The notes under the pieces were generated by a model. That model was not told the DNA's origin and made no database searches. It worked only from the letters and a program-made list of their open reading frames with translations. From contig CAJUGF010000013.1 in NCBI GenBank assembly GCA_910585915.1, forward strand, positions 15,444-33,459: a DNA stretch of 18,016 nucleotides, written 5' to 3'. This DNA is from an uncultured Bacilli bacterium (lineage in GTDB: Bacteria > Bacillota_I > Bacilli_A > RF39 > UBA660). Position numbers and translations under genes: made by a program. Shown here piece after piece: positions 12,561 through 18,016 of the stretch. Numbering within the stretch: position 1 is the first letter of the stretch; every line of letters starts with the position of its first letter.

Positions 12561-14462
12561 ATGACAAAATATGATGAGTCATCAATTAAAATCTTAGAAG
12601 GGTTAGAAGCAGTACGAAAAAGACCAGGTATGTATATTGGTTCTACGGATAAACGAGGAATGCATCATTTGGTATGGGAAATCGTTGATAATGCGATGGA
12701 TGAAGTAATTAATGGTTATGGAAATCTTATTAAGATAACATTGCATAAAGATGGAAGTATTACCATATCGGATAATGGACGAGGAGTTCCGATAGGAATG
12801 CATGCTAGTGGTAAAAGTACGCCAGAAGTAATTTATACTATTTTGCATGCTGGTGGTAAATTTGAAGAAGGCGGATATAAGGTAAGTGGAGGACTTCATG
12901 GCGTTGGAGCGAGTGTTGTTAATGCTTTATCTTCATGGATGGATGTTGTCATTTATAAAGAAGGAAAAATTTGTAATATTCGTTTTAAAGATGGAGGGCA
13001 TGTTGATAGTCCTTTGAAAGTTATTGGAGAAACGAAAAAAACAGGAACGATTGTAACGTTTTTACCAAATCCAGAGATTTTTAAGAATTGTAGTTTTTCT
13101 TATACAACAATATGTGAAAGAATGCAAGAAAGTGCTTTTTTACTTTCTGGTGTTACGATAGAAATTGTCGATGAAGAAGATAAAAAGGAAGCTAAATTTC
13201 ATTATGAAAATGGACTTGTTAATTTTGTAGAGTATATTAATGAAGGAAAGAAGACTCTTCATAATGTGATACATTTTGATGGAGTGAAAAATGGCGTTGA
13301 AGTCGAAATTGCGATGCAATATACAGAGTCTTATAATGAAAATATTGAATCATTTGTTAATAATGTTAAAACAGGTGATGGTGGAACACATGAAGTTGGA
13401 TTTAAAACTGGTATTACGAAAGCGTTTAATGATTATGCGAAAAGTAATGGAATTTTAAAGAAGGATCAAAGTTTGGATGGAAGTGATGTTCGAGAGGGAC
13501 TTTCGGCGGTTATTTCTTTAAAGATTCCAGAAGCTTTGTTACAATTTGAGGGGCAAACAAAAGGGAAACTTGGAACCCCAGAAGCTCGTAGTATTACAGA
13601 AAGTATTACTTATGAAAATTTAAAATTCTTTTTGGAGGAAAATAAGGAAGCGGCCCTAACTGTTTTAAATAAAGCGGTACAGAGTAAACAAGCTCGTGAG
13701 GCAGCTAGAAAAGCTCGTGAGCAGGTTCGTAAAGGGAATGGTAAGAATAGTAAAGAGAGAGTTTTGAGTGAAAAGCTTGCGAAAGCAACAGGTAAGAATT
13801 ATATGAAAAATGAACTCTTTTTGGTCGAAGGTGATAGTGCAGGAGGTTCTGCAAAACTTTATCGTAATCGTGAGACGCAAGCGATTTTGCCACTTCGTGG
13901 TAAAGTTTTAAACTGTGAGAAAGCAAGTCAAAATGATATTTCATCCAATGCAGAGCTTAAACAAATTGAGTATGCCATTGGAGCAGGCCTTGGAGCAGAG
14001 TTTGATCCACGGGATTCTAATTATGGTAAGGTAATTATTATGACGGATGCCGATGTCGATGGAAGTCACATTCAAATACTACTTATTACATTTTTTTACC
14101 GATTTATGCGTCCTTTGATTGAAGAGGGAATGCTTTATATTGCAACACCCCCTTTGTATTCGATTAGCAATAGTAAAGAAACCATTTATATTGCTGATGA
14201 TGAGGAGTTAGAGGAACATAAAAAGAAGATGCGAGGAAATTATAAAATTCAACGTTTTAAAGGTTTGGGTGAAATGAATGCTGAGGAGCTTTTTAAAACA
14301 ACGATGGATCCTCATAATCGAAGACTTATGAGAGTAAATCTTACGGATGCAGCACTCGCTGAGAAAAGAATCCATGTTTTGATGGGAGACCATGTAGAAC
14401 CAAGAAAAGAGTGGATTAATGAAAATGTCGATTTTACTTTAGAAGATGATTTTAGGAAATAG
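12561..14462 (+). CDS. parE: DNA topoisomerase IV subunit B
   Basis: 633 residues from the ATG at 12561, chosen because AAGGTGA lies 6 nt upstream and MTKYDESSIKILEGLEAVRKRPGMYIG is the normal N-terminus; the open frame further left is only read-through. It is the ATPase subunit. GHKL ATP-binding motifs: WEIVDNAMDE (Glu40, Asn44), SDNGRGVP (D71) and GGLHGVG (110-116). TOPRIM metal-binding motifs: EGDSAGGSA (Glu423) and TDADVDGSH (D496, D498, D500). The subunit pairs with ParC to form the A2B2 enzyme that decatenates replicated chromosomes. Assignment to ParE rather than GyrB rests on the downstream ParC-type partner; the protein alone could not exclude GyrB. Unusually, about 295 nt with a separate small RNA separate it from parC. 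Confidence 0.92.
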   Translation: MTKYDESSIKILEGLEAVRKRPGMYIGSTDKRGMHHLVWEIVDNAMDEVINGYGNLIKITLHKDGSITISDNGRGVPIGMHASGKSTPEVIYTILHAGGKFEEGGYKVSGGLHGVGASVVNALSSWMDVVIYKEGKICNIRFKDGGHVDSPLKVIGETKKTGTIVTFLPNPEIFKNCSFSYTTICERMQESAFLLSGVTIEIVDEEDKKEAKFHYENGLVNFVEYINEGKKTLHNVIHFDGVKNGVEVEIAMQYTESYNENIESFVNNVKTGDGGTHEVGFKTGITKAFNDYAKSNGILKKDQSLDGSDVREGLSAVISLKIPEALLQFEGQTKGKLGTPEARSITESITYENLKFFLEENKEAALTVLNKAVQSKQAREAARKAREQVRKGNGKNSKERVLSEKLAKATGKNYMKNELFLVEGDSAGGSAKLYRNRETQAILPLRGKVLNCEKASQNDISSNAELKQIEYAIGAGLGAEFDPRDSNYGKVIIMTDADVDGSHIQILLITFFYRFMRPLIEEGMLYIATPPLYSISNSKETIYIADDEELEEHKKKMRGNYKIQRFKGLGEMNAEELFKTTMDPHNRRLMRVNLTDAALAEKRIHVLMGDHVEPRKEWINENVDFTLEDDFRK

Positions 14463-14486
14463 TTTGATTTAGGTTATAGATAGTGC

Positions 14487-14515
14487 TTGAGCTTTGTGAA
14501 TATTTATAGTACAAT
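14487..14515 (+). promoter_or_regulatory. Promoter of small RNA copy 2
   Basis: TTGAGC (14487-14492), an exact 17-bp spacer and TACAAT (14510-14515). The spacing is the same as for copy 1. The predicted start is near 14522. Confidence 0.78.
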
Positions 14516-14521
14516 GTATTT

Positions 14522-14635
14522 GCAAAGAAAAGTTGCATAAAATAAAAGAGGAACATTCAATTTTTGCCGGTTGAGTGTTACCTTGAAAAGTTGGTATCAC
14601 CTAAATCTAGCTAGAGTTAGGTGATTTTCTTTTAT
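14522..14635 (+). ncRNA. Small RNA copy 2, between parE and parC
   Basis: A predicted transcript of about 114 nt with its own promoter and terminator. Positions 14533-14582 match 2607-2658 of copy 1 at about 45 of 52 positions. The shared hairpin AACATTCAA/TTGAGTGTT keeps its stem by a G-U pair, and the TTTTTGC loop core is conserved. The terminal halves differ except that both end in an intrinsic terminator. No peptide ORF with a Shine-Dalgarno is inside. On the opposite strand a hydrophobic frame ends exactly at the edge of the terminator, as in copy 1, but lacks a start. I read this as an orphan antitoxin-type RNA; a trans-acting role on copy 1's target is possible. Confidence 0.68.
14596..14635 (+). 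terminator. Terminator of small RNA copy 2
   Basis: A 9-bp stem ATCACCTAA (14596-14604)/TTAGGTGAT (14617-14625), extended by three pairs after one mismatch around a 4-nt AGCT loop, then TTTCTTTTA. Transcription from parE would also meet it before reaching parC. Confidence 0.85.
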
Positions 14636-14728
14636 CTAAAGATTACAAATAGTAAAGGCTATTAATAAAAGGATAATGATAATCAAAGAAAAAATTAAGA
14701 AATCTTTGTTTGGTAAGCAAACTTTTTC
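14636..14728 (-). pseudogene. Possible decayed hydrophobic-peptide gene beside small RNA copy 2
   Basis: The minus-strand frame ending in TAG at 14638-14636 carries FLIFSLIIIILLLIAF just before its end. The stop abuts the T-run of the small-RNA terminator, as the intact 30-residue peptide does in copy 1. Thirty codons upstream there is no ATG, Shine-Dalgarno or promoter, and the region runs into parC's leader. Only a TTG at 14686-14684 without a Shine-Dalgarno could start it. It is either a remnant or chance hydrophobicity in AT-rich DNA. Confidence 0.35.
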
Positions 14729-14735
14729 GTATAAA
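14706..14735 (+). promoter_or_regulatory. Possible parC promoter
   Basis: TTGTTT (14706-14711), 18 bp, TATAAA (14730-14735), 22 nt before the ATG. A small GTTTG/CAAAC hairpin followed by T5 (14708-14727) lies within it and could reduce read-through. Confidence 0.45.
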
Positions 14736-14757
14736 AATAAAAAATGAGGGATGAAAT

Positions 14758-17253
14758 ATGGCAAAGAAAAAAGAAGAAGCAACGATAATTGAAAAAATAT
14801 TTGATTATAGTTTAGAAGAAATTATGGGTACTGGGTTTGGAAGGTATGCAAAAGAAATTATTCAAGAGCGAGCACTTCCTGATGTGCGAGATGGTTTAAA
14901 ACCAGTGCAACGACGTATTTTGTATGGAATGTATGCTTCTCATTTTACTTATGATAAGCCATATCGAAAAAGTGCAAGAGCTGTTGGAGATATCATGGGA
15001 AAATATCATCCTCATGGAGATTCTTCAATTTATGATGCATTAATACGAATGAGTCAGCCTTGGAAGATGCGAGAACTTTTCATTGATATTCATGGAAATA
15101 ATGGTAGTATTGATGGGGATGGACCTGCTGCTATGCGTTATACGGAAGCAAGATTATCTAAGTTTGCAGAAGTTATGCTTGCTTCGATTAATAAAAATAC
15201 TGTTGAAATGACTTATAATTTTGATGATACTGAGCTTGAACCTACGGTGTTGCCAGCAGGTTTTCCAAATTTGTTAGTCAATGGTTCTACTGGTATTAGT
15301 GCTGGGTATGCCACAAATATTCCACCTCATAATTTAACTGAGGTGATTGATGCAACGATTAAAAGAATTGAATCTCCTAATTGTAAATTAGAAACGATTA
15401 TGGAAGTTTTAAAGGGGCCAGATTATCCAACTTATGGCGTATTAGAAGGCAAGAATGGTTTAATTGATGCTTATCGTACTGGAAAAGGTAAGGTTGTATT
15501 AAAAGCAAAAACGGAGATTGTAAAATCTGGTAATCATGAACAAATTATTGTACATTCGATTCCTTATGAAGTAATTAAAGAACAATTAATTAAGAAGATA
15601 ACTGATATAAAAATTGATAAAAAGGTTGAAGGAATTAATGATGTCATTGATGAAAGTGATCATGAAAACTTAGCAAGAATTGTGATTGATTTAAAGAGTG
15701 GTGCTAATTCTCAGTTAGTTTTAAATTATTTACTTAAGAATACAGAGTTACAGATTAATTATAATTTTAATATGGTAGCAATTGTGAATCGGCGTCCAAA
15801 ATTAGTAGGAATTTTAGATATTTTAGATGCCTTTATTGGGCATCAAAAAGAAGTGGTTACTAGAAGAACAAAATTTGATTTAGATCATGCAAAGATGCGT
15901 TATCATATTTTAGAAGGCTTATTAAAGGCGATTAGTATTTTAGATGAAGTAATTCGTGTGATTCGTGCTAGTAAAAATAAGAGTGATGCCATTGATAATT
16001 TAGTTAAAGAGTTTGATTTTACTTTTGAACAAGCCAAAGCTATTGTCGAATTACAACTTTATCGTTTAACGAACACTGATATTGTAGATATTGAAGAAGA
16101 AATGAAAAATTTAGAAAAAAATATGTATTTGTGGAATCAAATTTTAAATAATGAAGAAGCATTGAAACATGTGATGAAGACAGAATTAAAAATTATTAAG
16201 AAAGAGTATGGCAATCCTAGAAGAACTGAAATTCGTGATGAAATTACTGAAATTAAGCTTGATATGAAGAGTATGATTCCTAAGGAAAATGTTGTGGTTG
16301 TTGTTACAAATGAGGGATATATTAAACGAGTAAGTTTAAAGAGTTATGCTTCTAGTAATGGAGAAGAAACGACATTAAAACCTGGAGATTATGTGACAGG
16401 GTTGTATCAAACAAATACTCTTCAAACGTTGTTAATTTTTACGAATTTAGGAAATTATCTGTTTGTTCCGATTCATAAAATACCAGAAGCAAAATGGAAA
16501 GAACTTGGAAAACATGTGAACAGTATTGTAATGCTTTCAACAGGTGAAAAGGTAATTGGAAGTTTCTTATTTGATTCGAAGAAAAAAATTGTTAGTGTTT
16601 CTAAAAATGGTATGATTAAAAGAACTTTGATGAGTGAATATGAAGTAAGTCGTACTTCAAAAGCGATGATATCAATGAAACTTAAAGAAAATGATGAAGT
16701 AGTATCTGTTTTCTTGGAAGAAGATCATTTAATGATCGTATCACAGCTTGGTTATTATGTTCAATTTAAGCCGAGTGAAGTTCCTTTGGTAGGAGTACGT
16801 GGAAGTGGTGTTAAAGGAATCAATTTAAAAGAGGATTATGTTTCTTGTGCATTTGGATATTCTAATGTAGATTATTTAGATGTTATTACAAGTCAAAAGA
16901 CTGCAAAGCGGATTAAGATTGATGATATTTTAGAAACAGGTCGTGCTAAGCGTGGAAATACTTTAATGAAAAAGGTAAAATCAGTTGATTATCAAATTTT
17001 AAATGTAATACCTATGAATGCAAGAGATACTTTGATTTTGAAATCGGATAGTGAATTTCGAGAAATTAAAAATAGTGAAATTGCGATCATGGATATAGCA
17101 AGTACTGGTTCTAATATTTCTAAGTATCCGATTGATGCAGCATTTCTTAAAATATCCTTATCAAATGATGAAGAGGAAGAGAATGCCTCTAATGATACAG
17201 TAGTTACAAAAGAGATGACAATTGAAGATTTTATTGAAGATTTTAAACTCTAG
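14758..17253 (+). CDS. parC: DNA topoisomerase IV subunit A
   Basis: 831 residues, the DNA-cleaving subunit. The catalytic tyrosine is Tyr128 in DGPAAMRYTEARLS, the ParC form (gyrase A usually has DSAAAMRYTE). The quinolone-resistance region reads HPHGDSSIYDA (84-94). Ser89 and Asp93 match the wild-type Ser and acidic residues of streptococcal and staphylococcal ParC, so no classic resistance change is seen there. After the breakage-reunion domain (about 30-480) comes a C-terminal beta-pinwheel region (about 500-805) without an evident GyrA box. An acidic tail ends the protein. GAGGGATG precedes the ATG. It pairs with ParE upstream, and the two genes are separated by small RNA copy 2. Confidence 0.95.
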   Translation: MAKKKEEATIIEKIFDYSLEEIMGTGFGRYAKEIIQERALPDVRDGLKPVQRRILYGMYASHFTYDKPYRKSARAVGDIMGKYHPHGDSSIYDALIRMSQPWKMRELFIDIHGNNGSIDGDGPAAMRYTEARLSKFAEVMLASINKNTVEMTYNFDDTELEPTVLPAGFPNLLVNGSTGISAGYATNIPPHNLTEVIDATIKRIESPNCKLETIMEVLKGPDYPTYGVLEGKNGLIDAYRTGKGKVVLKAKTEIVKSGNHEQIIVHSIPYEVIKEQLIKKITDIKIDKKVEGINDVIDESDHENLARIVIDLKSGANSQLVLNYLLKNTELQINYNFNMVAIVNRRPKLVGILDILDAFIGHQKEVVTRRTKFDLDHAKMRYHILEGLLKAISILDEVIRVIRASKNKSDAIDNLVKEFDFTFEQAKAIVELQLYRLTNTDIVDIEEEMKNLEKNMYLWNQILNNEEALKHVMKTELKIIKKEYGNPRRTEIRDEITEIKLDMKSMIPKENVVVVVTNEGYIKRVSLKSYASSNGEETTLKPGDYVTGLYQTNTLQTLLIFTNLGNYLFVPIHKIPEAKWKELGKHVNSIVMLSTGEKVIGSFLFDSKKKIVSVSKNGMIKRTLMSEYEVSRTSKAMISMKLKENDEVVSVFLEEDHLMIVSQLGYYVQFKPSEVPLVGVRGSGVKGINLKEDYVSCAFGYSNVDYLDVITSQKTAKRIKIDDILETGRAKRGNTLMKKVKSVDYQILNVIPMNARDTLILKSDSEFREIKNSEIAIMDIASTGSNISKYPIDAAFLKISLSNDEEEENASNDTVVTKEMTIEDFIEDFKL

Positions 17254-17262
17254 ACATAAAAG

Positions 17263-17298
17263 TCACTTATTACGATAAAATGTAATAGGTGATTTTTT
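17263..17298 (+). terminator. Terminator hairpin of parC that contains the ylbD Shine-Dalgarno
   Basis: An 11-bp stem TCACTTATTAC (17263-17273)/GTAATAGGTGA (17282-17292) with one wobble pair and an 8-nt loop, followed by T6 directly before the ATG at 17299. The 3' arm includes AGGTGA, the Shine-Dalgarno of the next gene, so folding would both terminate transcription and hide the ribosome site. Confidence 0.78.
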
Positions 17299-17655
17299 AT
17301 GAATAAAAAGGAAGCATTTAAAGCATTTGCTAGTCTTCATCCTGAATTAATTTCTTATGTTAAGAATGGAAGTATGTCTTGGCAAAAGTTTTATGAAATT
17401 TATGATATATATGGAGAACAAGAGGAGGCTTGGAAAGATTATTTTTCTAGTGGTGCTAGTGCTAGTTCTTCTTTTGATGGAATAGCTAGTAAATTTAAAA
17501 ATATTGATATGAATTCTATTCAAGAGCATATTAAAACGGCACAAAAAGCTTTAAATTTAGTACAAGAATTAACTGGTAAAGGAGCTGACAATCTTAGTAA
17601 TATTGCAAAAGGTCCTGTTGTTCCAAGACCTATTAATAAATTTTTTGAGGATTAG
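17299..17655 (+). CDS. ylbD: YlbD-like spore coat protein
   Basis: 118 residues, close to the 132 of Bacillus YlbD. It has the family's opening pattern: basic start, FKAFASLHPELISYVKNG, then SWQKFYEIYDIYGEQEEAW, a helical region with conserved aromatics. A Ser/Ala-rich linker (about 50-57) precedes a helical segment (about 62-90) and a basic, proline-containing end. YlbD is a putative spore coat component in Bacillus and lies beside ylbE there, as here. The Shine-Dalgarno lies in the hairpin described at 17263-17298. It is cotranscribed with the next gene (3 nt between them). Confidence 0.78.
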   Translation: MNKKEAFKAFASLHPELISYVKNGSMSWQKFYEIYDIYGEQEEAWKDYFSSGASASSSFDGIASKFKNIDMNSIQEHIKTAQKALNLVQELTGKGADNLSNIAKGPVVPRPINKFFED

Positions 17656-17658
17656 ATT

Positions 17659-17883
17659 ATGCAATTAGAGACACAAATGAAATTAAAACAAGAAAAAAAT
17701 ATGGTTCAGTATTTAAAAGAACATTCTTATTGGATTAAAGAATTAAATCGAGATCCTTTAAAATATTCTGCTTTTCAAGAAGCTATGAAAGACTTTTATC
17801 ATTTGCGAACAACTGATAAAATTAGTGATGCGATTGATAATATTGACTTAATTAGTAGTTTTTTAGGAGCTTTTAAGTCTTGA
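17659..17883 (+). CDS. ylbE: YlbE-like small protein
   Basis: 74 residues, about the size of Bacillus YlbE (79). The core YLKEHSYWIKELNRDPLKYSAFQEAMKDFY matches the family pattern of a tryptophan-containing helix, an Arg/Asn-Pro turn and an aromatic-rich second helix. A hydrophobic helix ends the protein. Its function is unknown. It follows ylbD by 3 nt with GAGG before the ATG, so the two form one operon, and synteny with Bacillus ylbDE supports the call. Confidence 0.75.
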   Translation: MQLETQMKLKQEKNMVQYLKEHSYWIKELNRDPLKYSAFQEAMKDFYHLRTTDKISDAIDNIDLISSFLGAFKS

Positions 17884-17961
17884 GTATCTTAGAACTTTGT
17901 ATCTTTATTTTTTTATAATGCTAGTAAACCAAAAAAGAAAGAAAAGTTAAAATAAATTTAT

Positions 17962-17989
17962 AAAGAAGCAAATATTATGCTTCTTTTTT
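17962..17989 (+). terminator. Terminator of the ylbD-ylbE operon
   Basis: A 9-bp perfect stem AAAGAAGCA (17962-17970)/TGCTTCTTT (17978-17986) with a 7-nt loop, continuing into TTT. It lies about 80 nt after the ylbE stop. I see no gene in the remaining 27 nt. Confidence 0.9.
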
Positions 17990-18016
17990 GTGTTATAGTT
18001 TTGTAAAATTTCATTC

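Noticed and set aside
14674..14745. Plus-strand ORF (starting MIIKEKIKKSLFG) ahead of parC
   Set aside because: It is a short basic peptide with only a weak GGA as ribosome site and lies downstream of a terminator; nothing supports translation.
1..18016. CRISPR arrays, tRNA or rRNA genes
   Set aside because: No regularly spaced repeats and no cloverleaf or ribosomal sequence were seen on either strand.

Overview
The window looks like chromosomal DNA from a low-GC, endospore-forming Bacillota of the Bacilli/uncultured gut type. The DNA is very AT-rich and uses the standard bacterial code, with TGA as stop. The Shine-Dalgarno is often AGGTGAT. Several genes match spore-former families (SpoVID, YsxE, YlbJ, YlbL, YlbD and YlbE types). 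The species cannot be named from the sequence alone.

Layout. (1) 1-606: 3' end of a purine nucleoside phosphorylase gene and its terminator. (2) 690-2393: a membrane-anchored surface protein with a C-terminal formylglycine-generating-enzyme/C-type-lectin-like domain. (3) About 2482-3769: an accessory-looking stretch bounded by an exact 23-bp direct repeat. It holds a convergent small-RNA/small-hydrophobic-peptide locus that resembles a type I toxin-antitoxin, an HD-domain hydrolase and a cluster of hairpins. (4) 3924-5282 (minus): phosphomannomutase/phosphoglucomutase. (5) 5414-7064: SpoVID-like and YsxE-like spore coat genes, with a small antisense membrane-protein ORF at the end. (6) 7343-8516: two type IV pilin-like proteins. 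(7) 8508-10465: divergent ylbJ (minus) and ylbL (plus). (8) 10524-12470: an HEVGH metallopeptidase-like protein and an unknown one-TM protein. (9) 12561-17253: parE and parC (topoisomerase IV), separated by a second copy of the small RNA with its own promoter and terminator. (10) 17299-17883: ylbD- and ylbE-like genes and a terminator.

Working together. The SpoVID/YsxE pair, YlbJ and YlbD are connected with spore coat and spore envelope formation in Bacillus. YlbL is a membrane PDZ-Lon protease. ParE and ParC form topoisomerase IV, which separates daughter chromosomes. The most notable uncharacterised element is the small-RNA family. Two copies share about 45 of 52 core bases, and each has a 17-bp-spaced promoter and an intrinsic terminator. 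One copy faces a 30-residue hydrophobic peptide gene that has its own promoter and Shine-Dalgarno. The other lies between parE and parC beside what may be a decayed peptide frame.
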